64,000 nt of DNA, from the NCBI GenBank assembly GCA_028023455.1, contig JAQFVV010000027.1, positions 7,687,845-7,751,844 of the forward strand, given 5' to 3'. Made by a program: the position numbers and the translations under genes. Shown one piece after another: positions 44,367 through 55,141 of this stretch. Source of the stretch: Epiperipatus broadwayi (taxonomy: Eukaryota > Onychophora > Udeonychophora > Euonychophora > Peripatidae). Position 1 is the stretch's first letter, and each line of letters begins with the position of its first letter. The notes under the pieces are model-generated. The model had not been told where the DNA came from. It searched no databases and saw only the letters and a program-made list of their open reading frames with translations.

Positions 44367-44539
44367 GATGGAGTGATGTGATGTTAATAGCCAAAGGGTA
44401 CAGTTGTTGTATAATTGGGAATATTAAAATATAATCACCATATAGGTATCAGATTATATAATTATGCATGCAAGTAGGTTAGAGTCAAAATATTAAGATG
44501 TTTTCCTGTAGGTTTGGGGTAATGGTATTTTAATTGTGA

Positions 44540-45425
44540 AACCTGTAAAATGATGAAACTTGCAGATAGGAGTTATGCAACTCCTATGGTCTCTGTGATA
44601 CCATCAAAACCTTGGGAGATGATGGTGATGTATATTTATGGCCCATTACTGAAATTTAATAAAAAAAATACCTTGTAATCATATATGATTTGTTTTCAAA
44701 ATATGTATCCACATATCCCATCGCACAGGCTAACACAAGAAATGCCATGAAAGTATTAGAAAGTAGGCATTTCCTGGATGTTAGAAAGTCTAAAGTCATT
44801 CTTTCTGACCATGGTACCTAATTTATGTCAAGAGAGTGGTGTAGATGGACTCAGAGACTAGGAATTAATCATATTTACTGAACCCTCAATCGAACCTTTG
44901 CAAAAGAATGGTGTGATAGTTAGGGAATTTGTTTTGCACATATCTTAATACAAATCACAGGGGGTTGGATTGGTCAAACATAGTAAATCATTAATTATAT
45001 AAATTGATCCATAAATAAGTTGACTAGTTTGCCCTGCTGCATTTGCATTTCAGGCAGCACATCCTGAGATTAATCAGAACCACCTATAAGATCAAGAAGC
45101 TGATCATACCTCAGCATCCCAAACCTTACATAGAATGAGCCAAAGGATAAAAAAAAGGCCAATAGATAATCTCCATAGCTCAGATTAGGAGACAAAGTCA
45201 TAGCGAGAATATCACATATGAGCGATCTATGTAAATTTATCTGTCAAAAATGTTGCAATTTATATGAAGGTCCTTTTTCCATCATATGCCATCTGGGAAA
45301 TAATTCTTTTTGCGTAGACACTGGGCAAGAAATCAAGGGATTTTTTAATGCCCAGTCATTGAAACCAGTGCCATAAGGCAAAGATAAGTGGAAAGAAAAT
45401 AGTGTCTGAAAATGAATATTTATTA
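44540..45425 (+). pseudogene. Ty3/gypsy-type integrase relic
   Basis: Frames read in order: a zinc-binding-like CK..K..DRSYATPMVS region, PWEMMVMYIYGPLL (the first acidic residue is changed to Y) and YDLFSKYVSTYPIA. VILSDHGT, the second catalytic D, is kept and followed by a stop. A region expected to hold the catalytic E is decayed. A C-terminal NLYEGPFSI...GFFNAQSLKPV block resembles the small domain after integrase. Integrase joins element cDNA to the chromosome. No RT, gag or LTRs were seen around it, so it is an isolated fragment. Confidence 0.7.
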
Positions 45426-45964
45426 TCATAAAGAAAAAAAATTTAAAGATTTTTTTTTCTTAAGCTTGCGCCATCCAAACATGCAGACGATGTGTGAAGG
45501 CTTCTGAATGGGGGTATGATAACAGAAACCAGGTTTGAACCTGTTACAAGTTAAAGGGACTCTAGATAGCCATACATATATGTAGATGTGGTAATTAAAT
45601 GTATATATTTGATTGAGTCAATATGACTGAATAAATTAGTTAACATAGGGTTAAGGGAGGGGGAAGTTGTGCTCATTTCTGTTAGTGGAGTGTGTGTATA
45701 TATATGTTATTATCTTTCAAAAGGTATATATATGTTATTATATAATCAAATGTATAAAAAGAATTTTCTGGAAAAGCGTATGTTGTTGTTTTTCTTGTGT
45801 ATAATTTTGCTTTATTTAATAAAAATAAAATATGTAAATGATGAAAAATGAAACAACTATTGAATGCGTAGGTATTGTATAAAATTATTTTTAAAAAGTT
45901 TCTAACGAAATGTTAAGATAAAAAAAAAAACTTGCTAAAAAGGCTTTCATTTGTAAAAAGAAAT

Positions 45965-46300
45965 AAGAAGAGAAAAGCAGCCGGATCTGAATAATAAGAA
46001 GAGATTAAAAATAATATGTATAATTGAGAAAATAAACAAATATCCCTGACAATATTGAAACAATTAAAAGACTGAAATGGAACTGGGCTGGAAATATTTG
46101 TAGAAGAAATTATAATAGATAAACAACTAAAATCTTAAAGTGGTTCCTAAGAGAATGTAAAAGATTTAAAAAGAGATCACATGTTAGATGGATGACTGAA
46201 ATAAACATGTTTGCTACTATTTTGTAGAGAAGTTAAGGACTGGAGAAAGGACCTTCATTCTGAAATGGATTGAAAATGATTGATAATGATGATGATAACT
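45965..46300 (+). mobile_element. RTE 3' fragment with ATG-repeat end
   Basis: Plus strand: QISLTILKQLKD, GTGLEIFV, KDWRKDLHSEMD landmarks in shifting frames. It ends TGATAATGATGATGATAA at 46281-46298, the RTE tail. Confidence 0.75.
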
Positions 46301-46309
46301 GAGAACTAA

Positions 46310-46895
46310 TGTTTTATTATTAACAAGAGAAATGTTTTTTATAGATAGACAACTTCCATATTTCTCCATTCTTTTTTTTTTCATTTCATAAATAATTTCA
46401 TATAAATAAAGATACAATAAAAGACAAATAACCCCCAAAATGCATTTCGTGGTGAACCAGCACTTATCAGTTGGGCCAGGTCATCATCTCTCATATATAT
46501 CTTTATTACATGAAGAGTATTTATGTAGAGTAAATTGACTCATTTTTATTTTCAAGCATCAATTTACTCCTCTTCCAACTTTTACGTTATCAACTTTTTG
46601 ATAAACACGTAATGATTATTACTAATCATTTATTAAACAAGAGAATTTCTCTAGCACAGATATAAACTTTAATCCAAGTTAAAGATTAATATATCTGATT
46701 TTCAGCACACACACATGGTTATTTATGTTTCTCTTTCTCCCATGCATAATATCTTTTTTATAGCTGGACGATTCCATATTTCTCCATTCTTTTTTTTCTT
46801 TCATTTCATAAATAATTTCATGTAAATAAAGATACAATAAAAGACAAATAACCCCAAGATGCATTTCGTTATTAGCAATCATATATTCAAGCAGT
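46310..46895 (-). mobile_element. Family-A hammerhead element, direct-repeat form
   Basis: 46330-46450 and 46740-46870 are direct repeats (CATATTTCTCCATTCTTTTT, AAAGATACAATAAAAGACAA). Adjacent to the first is a complete hammerhead, while in the second the sequence stops within it at GCATTTCG. The open frames on the minus strand in both repeats are by-products of this repetition. Confidence 0.7.
46431..46490 (-). ncRNA. Hammerhead motif, family A, G-to-A change in core
   Basis: Minus strand: CUGAUAA (46470-46464) in place of CUGAUGA. Stem II GUG/CAC with a G-C base pair next to the core. GAAA and triplet AUU intact. Stem I CCCAA/UUGGG plus UGACC/GGUUA around a UGG bulge: both helices co-vary with the 25-kb copies. 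Loss of the catalytic G8 should inactivate it. Confidence 0.7.
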
Positions 46896-47114
46896 TACAT
46901 TAGACAGTATTTTATATCATATATTTGCAATTAAATCTTAGTTTGAGTTCATCTTGGTTATTATTATCCAGTTTGGATATGTATAATACATTAAGTTTTA
47001 TATTTCTTTCAATAATGAATTGATTATTCCATATGCTCATATTCTATGGGATGGTAAAGAGATTCATAACACATCTATCTATAGGTTAATTATTACATTT
47101 AAGTTTATTTTAAA

Positions 47115-47850
47115 TGTTTACATTTCGCCATATTAATCAATGGTTTCTAGAAGGTTTATGCACAAAATCCTTATCTAGTGTCTATCCATCCAAAATCCTC
47201 AGACTAGTTTGGCTTTCATCAGTAAAGAGTCTTTGGTTTAACAGTACTGATTCTACATCCTTGGATCTGAAGCAACCCTTGATTAGCCACCTTTTATCTC
47301 CTTGATTAGCCACCTTTTATCTATTTAATTAACTATAGAATTATAAGTTCAAAATTAAAAACACAATAATCTTTTCAATATTGCTTGTATAGTCATGCAG
47401 ACCTGAACTCAGTTCAGTATTTATATATTTTTTGTGTCTGGTTCTTTAATAACCATAGTCACCAAAATTTTATGGGCAGGACTGACTATTAAACCACTAA
47501 GACATCACATAATCACGATCTCCTATGCTTCCACAAGATACCAAAATGTATAGATACTGAACTGGATCAAATCTATATGACTATACAAGTGAATTAGCAT
47601 GGATTGGAAACATCACTGTGTTTTGAGTTTTGCTTATAAATTTATAGTTAATTAAAAAGGTAAAAGGTGGCTACTAGAGAGTTGTATTAGATTCTAAACT
47701 CTAGATGCTGTGCTCTGAGATTCAAGGTTCCTCATAAATGACAGCCACAAACTAGAAACTTGTCTGAGGATATTGAATGAGTAGGTGCTAGATAAGGATT
47801 TTATGCACAAACCTAGAATTCATTGTTTACTAAGGCTTGCACTGGGTGGC
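47115..47850. mobile_element. Family-B-like palindromic element
   Basis: Left arm 47120-47345 and right arm 47620-47850 are reverse complements (TTTATGCACAAAATCCTTAT against its complement; AGCCACCTTTTATCTATTTA against TAAAAGGTGGCT). An inner inverted pair (CTTGTATAGTCAT and ATGACTATACAAG) lies near 47390 and 47580. Hammerhead remnants: minus, CTGATGA near 47220 with stem II deleted; plus, GAAAC-TT-GUC at about 47751-47761. Confidence 0.7.
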
Positions 47851-48539
47851 ACTACTGTATGGAGAGTTCACTACTGTTTTAATAGCTTGGGTGAGCATAG
47901 GAAATGGTGATCATGTGACGTTTACATTTTTATAAGGTTGTTTTTAAATTGACTCTTATTTAAGTTAACTCAATTTTTTAAAAAAATGAAAAATTTGAAT
48001 ACTGAAATCAACAAATCCATAACTATAAGAAGCTCCTTTTAACTATGATAAGATGCATATACACATAGCAATTGAGTCTATAAGATGCAGATATTAAATT
48101 TAAATATTTTAATATACATTCTCCTACATTTCATCTGACATTTATAAACATAAATAGGTTGATGTAATCTAATACCTCATTGTGTATATTAATTGAAAAT
48201 TCATGATTTATCAACAATAACAAACAAAAATAATAATTAAGTAGCAAGTATTGTTCTGCAAGGTTTGATGCAACAGTAGGATGGCATTTCTTGAACTTGG
48301 AGGCCATAGATTATGGATTAATCTCTCCTTTCCAGTGTTCAAAGTTTTTACGAATACCCAAGAAATAAATCATTTGATTTGTTTTACTAGAAATATTGTA
48401 TTTAAATATTTTTATTTTTTAAGTCTCTTAATAATATTTTTTATTTATTTCACAGCATGCTTCTATAACTTTTCTGAGTGTCTCAATTCTCCAGTATACA
48501 ATAGTAACAATTCATATATTATTACTAATATAAATAATA

Positions 48540-48850
48540 AAATCACTCTCCTGTATGCCCTTTATATAGGGCAACAATTTATTTTTTACATTTGCAAATA
48601 GTTTAAGATTTTAACTGTTCAGCAGTCTTTTTTTAATATATTAGAGCTCTGAGGAAGGGCATCAAACAGTCAAAACTGTAAGCTATTTGAAGTACATTTA
48701 TATAATGTTACAATTTAATTTTTCTCCCTTGTAAATAGCTTACAGTTTTGACTATTCTACAGCCTTCCTCAGAGTTATAATGTATTTAGGAAGACTGTCT
48801 TAAACTATATGGAAATGTAAAAATTAAACAGTTGCACTATATAAAGTGCA
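48540..48850. mobile_element. Palindromic element, CTGAGGA/CAAAAC type
   Basis: TAGAGCTCTGAGGAAGG ... AGTCAAAACTGTAAGCTATT (48643-48690) is repeated in reverse complement at 48735-48780. Outer blocks (TAGTTTAAGATT, CCTTTATATAGGGC) also mirror at 48790-48845. The same motif occurs at 49590-49640 (minus). The order CTGARGA - stem - AAAAC resembles a hammerhead but lacks a spaced cleavage triplet. Confidence 0.6.
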
Positions 48851-49364
48851 TAAGGGAAATGATTTCTTCATTCATAGTAGTAATAATATAGCCAATGCAG
48901 GAAAGTTTGTGAAAAGAAAGAAGAATGTAAATATTCAGGCAAAGTCTTTTTATTTGAAAAGTTAAAACCAAGTCAATGCACAGTTGACTACATAATAATC
49001 CATGAGTTTATAAATAATGCAAGCAATGGTCTTGGTTATATCCATCATTAAAGCAAACATTGATATTCTTTAATCTCACAAGTTTATTATTTTTGTCTTT
49101 TAACATAGATTTCACAAATGGATCATTAAGGTGATTGTTGATTGGTGCAATCCTTTTTGAATTGTGATTTGTTGACACAATTTCCATTTTCTTTAGTAAG
49201 TATTGGCTAAATCAAGGTATGCACAAAGGAAAATTTACTGCATCATGAAGAAGAGAATTCTGCCATTTAGCAAGCTATATCACATGAAATATTTCTAATT
49301 ATGATAATAAAAGACACAATAATATAAAATAACTATTAAAACACTCTTCTACGTATTTATATAA

Positions 49365-49540
49365 TGCAAATATAAAATGTTCAAATTACCGTCCCAAACA
49401 TTATATTTTTTTTAGCAACGCCCTCTGTGAATAAATATGAAATCTGAACTTCAGAAAGTACAATCCCTCCCCCCTAAAAAAAACATAACATTTGGAAGAG
49501 TGATTTGAACATTTTGTATTTGAATTTTCAGCTAACTATA
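49365..49540. repeat. MITE-like inverted repeat (about 40-bp arms), copy 1
   Basis: AAATATAAAATGTTCAAATT...ACATTATA (49370-49408) mirrors 49490-49533. The interior GCAACGCCCTCTGTGAATAA is shared with 56230-56260, so the two are members of one family. Confidence 0.65.
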
Positions 49541-49589
49541 TTTACTGGGATAATGCAAATATTGTATTTTACTATTCCAAACTTCCACA

Positions 49590-50150
49590 TATAGCTAAAA
49601 GTTTTGACTATCTAACAGATTTCTTCAGAGCTGCAACATACACTATATATATTGTAACCGGACCACCTACCAACCTATTATCGATTGGAACTATTTCCTG
49701 ATGAGTATATTGCAGGATGGAAACAAAGATTGGCATTACCCAATGTTTATCTTACCACCCTACAACAATATTTCCTGCTCAGCAGAGGATGTAGCATTAA
49801 AGAGATTGGAACTATCTTGAAATTTTTTTGTTTGGTTTCCCAAGCAGCTCCACTAGAGTTCTAGCTTATTACAACCCTACTTACTTATTCAGATCTGGTT
49901 ATGCTGAACATAGCTCAGGAGACATGAGATTCTTGTGAACAAATGCAATAATGAATGATGTGAAATCAGAGTGACTAGATAGATTAGTTTTAGATAACAA
50001 TGATTTATTTATTTGACAACAAAAGTTATTGACAGTTTATCTTTGGATTGTCAGTTCATATATGCGCATATGGTCCTAGGACATTTTGATTTACATTTAA
50101 TCATTCTTTTCATAATCATCGATGATTGATGCAATAAGTCCAACTATAAG
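49590..50150. other. No gene seen
   Basis: 49590-49640 is a single arm of the CTGARGA/CAAAAC motif in minus orientation. The remainder is unique-looking without coding signal. Confidence 0.35.
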
Positions 50151-50159
50151 TGTTGTACA

Positions 50160-50725
50160 AAATACTTATCCTTGATTGTGGTATCTGGGTGTAAATCTTG
50201 GTCATTCGTCTGGGATCCAGGTATATGGATATACATTCAAGTCATTCATCTTTGATCCAGGTATGTGAATATAAATTTAAGTCACTCATCTTTGATCCAA
50301 GTGTCTGGGTTTTAATTCAAGTCATTCATTTGTATTAAAATATTAATTGTCTAGTTCAGATTTGTAGATTTATATTATTTATTTACTTAATTCATCTTTA
50401 ATCGAAACGAATGGATGTAGGTTCTTGTCATTCATTTATATTAAAAGATTAATTCTCTATTTGTAGATTTGAGTTATTCATTTGTTTAATTCATCTTTGA
50501 TACAGGTGTCTGGGTTTAAATTCACATCATTCTTATATTAAAATGTTAATTCTCTAATTCAGATTTGTAGATTTAAATCATTTATTTACTTAATTCATCT
50601 TCAGTCCAGGCGTATGGATGTAGGTTCATGTCATTCATTTATATTAAAAGATTAATTCTCAAATTCGTGTTTGTAGATTTGAGTTATTCATTTGTTTAAT
50701 TCATCTTTGATACAGGTGTATATTT
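50160..50725. repeat. Minisatellite with higher-order structure
   Basis: Four units of about 42 bp (50165-50325; CATCTTTGATCCAGGTATGT type with TTCAAGTCATTCAT) are followed by larger units of about 110-125 bp. The larger ones alternate in two versions (GATTTGTAGATTTA... and ...GGATGTAGGTTC), making a repeat of about 230 bp present twice (50340-50510 and 50540-50720). Confidence 0.8.
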
Positions 50726-51169
50726 GAAGTAGAAACACATTCATTCAATTTAATTTTTACATAGAAGCAGTTTTAATCTGTGTATTATAAAGGCATATCT
50801 AATCCCTGTTCATATTTGAAATAAAAACATATTCAATTTAATTTTTCTATAGAAGCATTACAAATCCTGTATTCACATATATATAAATACATCTTTGATT
50901 TAACTCACATTATTGTATTTTTCATTTATTTTTAAAACAATATTCTTAAGTTCTTAAAATCAGTATACTATCATTATTATTCTTTAAAAACATTATTCTT
51001 TTAAAACATTATTTTCTTAGGTTTTCTTTGATAAATCAATCATTTGAATAATTGTATTTTATTTTATATGTTAATTATTTCAACTAATAGTTTTTGATCT
51101 TCGCAATTAGCTCTGTATAAAAGTTTCTAGAAATTACTATCCAAGTAGAGCACATGTTACATACATACA

Positions 51170-51410
51170 TCATTATTATCAATTTTAACCATTATTGATA
51201 TTATTGATTAACTGCCAGATGAAGATCTATCCTAGGTTAATTCAGTTACTCTAATTCCTAGATTTTCTCCACAGCACACCAGCAATTCATTCTTTGATTC
51301 ATCCATCTCACATATGATCTCTTTCTGTATCTTCTCCATTCTTATGTGTATTCACTTTAAAACATCAACTGCCCACTTATTTTCTTTTTAAAAATGCATT
51401 CATTTTTTAA
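51170..51410 (-). mobile_element. RTE 3' fragment
   Basis: ATCATTATTATCAATTTTAA start (3' end), CTGCCAGATGAAGATCTATC, CATCCATCTCACATATGATC landmarks of the RTE terminus. Confidence 0.65.
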
Positions 51411-51992
51411 AAAATTAATTATACAGTAATAAAATTAGCAATTGTTAATATCAGAATGGGGTAGGGATGGAGTTTGCAGACACTAATTTGCCTAATTCTG
51501 CTGTACTGTGTCATAAAAACATCAGGCATATGTTTGCATAACATCTTTTAATCTAGATGTGCAGTGCTTAATTGAATAAAGTATGCAAATTTGGCTTAGT
51601 TAAAATTTTTGGTCATGAAAATGATAGTGTTGCCATATATACCTATACATCAGAATACTGTTAGAACAAAATTATACTGTAGGTAAGGCCTAGTGCAGAA
51701 AAAGCTATAATGATAGTGAACAAATAATGTTATAGGCTATACAAATTTTAAATAGCTCTCAGCAATGCATGTTTCCTTTTTTGCAGACTCTCATAGAGAA
51801 GCAACATAAAAAAAAAAAAGCATTATCCACCAATCTTGCCAATTGCTGGTTAAAAATAGCTAAATACCCATTTACTAACCAATATTGAATGGCTAGACTG
51901 GATATCTGGTTGAAAATTTTTTTTTCTGGATATCGCCTCATCAAAATTCGAAAGTAACTCCTAGACAAGACAGGCAGATGTGAAGTCTCCAA

Positions 51993-52140
51993 AAAATCAT
52001 CATCATCAATTTTAACAATTACTATTCACTGCAGGATGGGGAGTTCTCCGAGTTAAATTCAATTTCTCTAATTGTTAGTTTCTCTTCTCCACATCACATC
52101 AGCAAACTTTCTTATTTCATCATCCATCTCATAGGTCATA
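51993..52140 (-). mobile_element. RTE 3' terminal fragment, short
   Basis: CATCATCATCAATTTTAACA start, CACTGCAGGATGGGGAG, and CTTCTCCACATCACATCAG. Only about 150 bp retained. Confidence 0.7.
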
Positions 52141-52224
52141 ACGAAGTTTTTCTAACATCTACTCATTAATTTATTTTTATGTAATGTCTATTTGATTAAG
52201 TAAATAATATAATAAATAGTTTAG

Positions 52225-52650
52225 CACCAAGAAGATCATGTGACCTTGAAACACTAAAAGTCTTAGAATTGGGCATCAAATGAGAAACATTTAGCTACTG
52301 AGCCTGATAGTAAGGTATTACACTAAATCATACAACTTAATAATTACATGGTTGATATAATGATTCATCACTCAAAGATATCATGTGACATTCAAGCATC
52401 AAAAATGACACGAGTTTTTCGGTGATGTTTAGCTAATAAGACTCACTGTATCACTGCTGTAAACTGCGCAGATAATAGTTGTATGGTCAATATAATGATA
52501 ATGATCCATTGTTCAGATCATGTGACATTGAAGCATTAGTGTTATAGTTAGGCTTTGGCTCAAAGACACTCAGCTATTGACTTTATTGCTGCACACTGGA
52601 CACATTCTACAGAGAAAGAATTATAAGATTAATCACTGAGGTCATGTGAT
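52225..52650. repeat. Degenerate tandem repeat, about 125-155 bp unit, 3-4 copies
   Basis: GATCATGTGACCTTGAAACA at 52226 and variants at about 52380 (ATCATGTGACATTCAAGCAT), 52517 (ATCATGTGACATTGAAGCAT) and 52639 (GTCATGTGATATT). Each is followed by TTTAGCTA/TCAGCTATT-type sequence and a region of A and T. Confidence 0.7.
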
Positions 52651-52839
52651 ATTTGGTTGTTCAACAGCAGATTGAGCATTTAACAATTGCATTCATTTAG
52701 CCTGAATGAAGATTTTTTTTTATTTAAGTTACTCAACTGTGAGTCGGTCCTGGAATCTTTACTCTGAATCTGCCATTTGACTTTTGATCTACACTATACA
52801 GGACAACTGAATCAATTTTGCCTTTACTATAAAAAAAAA

Positions 52840-53430
52840 CAACAACATTATTTGGTCAAATGAAATTTTTATATCCTAAGTAGGAACTATAGTTTTACTG
52901 GTATGAATAAAAACATCCATACCCATGATATTGTAAAGAGAAACATATGTGAGATGAATTAGATAACTAAATAAGTTCCACTTTTACTGGTAAAAAAAAA
53001 TTTCGATCAAATGAAATTTTTACATTCTGATTATGATTAATAGTTTTGCTATTCTGGATAAAAATATCTATATCCCAAGAGATTGTAAAGATCTAGAAAG
53101 AGATCATAGGTAAGATAGATGGGACAACGGAGTCAGTTCTGTCTTTATCACTAAAAAAGAAAAAAACATTATTTAACCAAAATGAAATTTTTACATTCTG
53201 ATTATAATTTATAGTTTTGCTTTTCTGGATAAAAAATATCCATATCCCAAGAGATTGTACGGATCTAGAAAGATGCTATATGTGATATGGATGGAAAAAT
53301 AAAGAAGTTTTTATTGATTTGATTTGGAGAAGCTGTAAATCAGAGAATCTGAATTCAACTTGGATAGACCTTTATCCTAAACTTGATCGGTAATGGTTGA
53401 AAACGATGATGACGATCACCTCTATAACCA
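52840..53430 (+). mobile_element. RTE 3' fragment with internal triplication
   Basis: The block from TTGGTCAAATGAAATTTTTA to the CCCAAGAGATTGTAAAGATC region occurs three times (about 52850, 53010, 53175; period about 160 bp). The last copy runs on into the RTE end and finishes at AACGATGATGACGATC (53402-53417). The frames carry the PRDC-K-ER-like segment. Confidence 0.75.
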
Positions 53431-53827
53431 GGAGCACTGTTTCATCTATCTAAAAGTGTCTTTTTTTTTTTTAGATATACTGATCTCCCTCAATACTACA
53501 AAAAAGGAACAAATCAATTTAACACCCAAGTTGTATTGCGGTAGTCACCATAAATATGTATAAAATTATATTATCACAAATGATTCAGCATTTTCACCGA
53601 GTATTATATTATACCGTGGCGGCCTTAATGATAATAACAGCATATAATAAACTTAGTCCTGCTCCTACCGTTAACTCTACCTCCCCTTTAAAAATTCTAC
53701 ATGTTATTCTTGTCAACAGACAGTGGGAGGGGGGCTTAGTAATAAATTTTCCTAGTGGCAATCGACTGTTGATAAATCATTTTCATTAAATATTCAATTA
53801 GTACATTAATATGCATAAAGAAGTTTA

Positions 53828-53980
53828 CCTGTGGCATTACTTTCCCAAAAATAGGGTCCGTTGCCATCCCATAATGCTTATTGGATAATAATTCCGACCA
53901 AATTTGGCTACAAACATGATTAACAACAAGATGAAACAAAATCCGAAAAATATAAGATAACTTTTACCGAAGTAAATCAT
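53828..53980 (-). CDS. Candidate first exon with a hydrophobic segment
   Basis: From the ATG at 53980 (minus) a 48-codon frame opens MIYFGKSYLIFFGF, followed by a strongly hydrophobic stretch (about residues 8-26), then FGRNYYPISIMGWQRTLFL. The frame meets TAA unless spliced at GGGAAA|GTAATG (about 53840/53839). A better donor, CCACAG|GTAAAC, lies just past the stop at about 53828, and an alternative frame is open to it. It is downstream of a CpG-richer block (54000-54250), as expected for a first exon. Hydrophobic frames arise easily in AT-rich DNA, so this is tentative. Confidence 0.3.
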
Positions 53981-54260
53981 CGCGGAGATTTCATTATGTA
54001 CGCAAATAACTCAACCACCGTTGTGACAACTCTACTCGCTCCAGAACTCTCGGTCAAAGTCTTTACAAACGAAGTCATTTCCCTCTGCCCAAGGTCATGT
54101 TTACAAAACTTGGAACGCAATTAATGATTGTAGAAAGACTAACTCCTTGAAGTTTAAGGCTGCGATCTGATAGGGAAGGCGGGTTTTTAAAATTGATACT
54201 GTTAGCGATCTTTCGGTAGCAAATCTCGTTGAAAGGTTTTTAAAAAAAGGAAAATTAATT
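53981..54260 (-). promoter_or_regulatory. CpG-richer island, possible minus-strand promoter/5' UTR
   Basis: Unusually high CpG and GC content for the window (CGCGG, CTCGCTCC, CTCTCGGTC, GCGATCTGATAGGGAAGGCG). No TATA box. It abuts the candidate exon below 53980. Confidence 0.3.
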
Positions 54261-54290
54261 ACTTATCTTCCTTGTTCAGTATTAAATAAT

Positions 54291-54515
54291 TGTCGCTTTG
54301 AGCACCAAGTGTTTCCGCCTATTTTTTTTTTAATTACGCAACGGTAGATTGTATGTAAGTGTATATTACATAAGGGGGGGATTTTGAAAGTAAGTTTACT
54401 TGTCGCTTTGGGCACCAAGTGTTTCCGCCTACTTTTTTTAATTACCCGACGGTAGATTGTATGTACGTGTATATTATTATATAAGGGGGGAGAATTTTGA
54501 AAGTAAGTTCATTGA
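54291..54515. repeat. Tandem duplication, 110-bp unit, two copies
   Basis: Both units (from 54291 and 54401) start TGTCGCTTTG-GCACCAAGTG, continue CGGTAGATTGTATGTA and end with a G-run and TTTTGAAAGTAAGTT. About 90% identical. Confidence 0.9.
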
Positions 54516-54572
54516 CTCTTGAGTACATCTGTTCATCGTTATCAGTACTCTGCATGGTTCTGTTCAATGTTA

Positions 54573-54635
54573 AGTGTCGCAATCGCGATCTAAGGTCTCC
54601 GGTTCGAGTCCCTTCCGGCACTCGAGTTTTTTTTT
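54573..54635 (+). repeat. Truncated tRNA-like sequence with terminator
   Basis: AGTGTCG (54573-54579) pairs with CGGCACT (54616-54622) like an acceptor stem. A perfect box B (GGTTCGAGTCC) lies between, and T9 follows at 54627. Only about 36 nt separate the arms, so D and anticodon regions are missing. It is a tRNA pseudogene or SINE head, not a tRNA gene. Confidence 0.45.
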
Positions 54636-54879
54636 ATGAACTCTCGAAAACAATAGAACCTTTCAATTTTTCATTTATCAATAATATCTTTTTATTGATG
54701 TCTATTTATTTCTAAACTAATTTTTTCCAAATGAAACCTATTCCCGGAAAAGATAGACTGCCATGATGTGTCGACCCAACTTATTTCTGAGCCTCTGAGG
54801 AAAATCATTGATTTTTTGTTTTGTTTTATTTATCTCATTCTCGGTCTTACTTTGACTCTTTTCCCTCCACTAAAATAAT

Positions 54880-55060
54880 AGAATGGTGTATTGCTCGAAA
54901 TCCGAGCACTAGAAGTGGCAGCGCTGGGCCGCAATCCATATACTTTGATCTCCAGAATTCACCACTTTTCCATTATTGCATCACGCCACGCAGGGATTTT
55001 CTCCACTACTCTCTCCAGAATCATCCTCTTAATTGAATCTAAAAGAATTCTTATTTATAT
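54880..55060 (-). promoter_or_regulatory. Candidate promoter and leader, minus strand
   Basis: TATAAATAA (55060-55052, minus) stands upstream of a GC-richer block running to about 54890. It contains a 21-codon frame from an ATG at about 55025 (MILERVVEKIPAWRD). Nothing recognisable is encoded. Confidence 0.3.
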
Positions 55061-55141
55061 ACTCTCTGCCATCAAAATGTAAATAAATTAAAGACAATTG
55101 TAATACTGTTTACATGCGGAGAAAATATTGAAAACCTTAAA

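Noticed and set aside
46217-46882. Two similar minus-strand frames (GVICLLLYLYL)
   Set aside because: Their similarity comes from the non-coding direct repeats of a family-A element.
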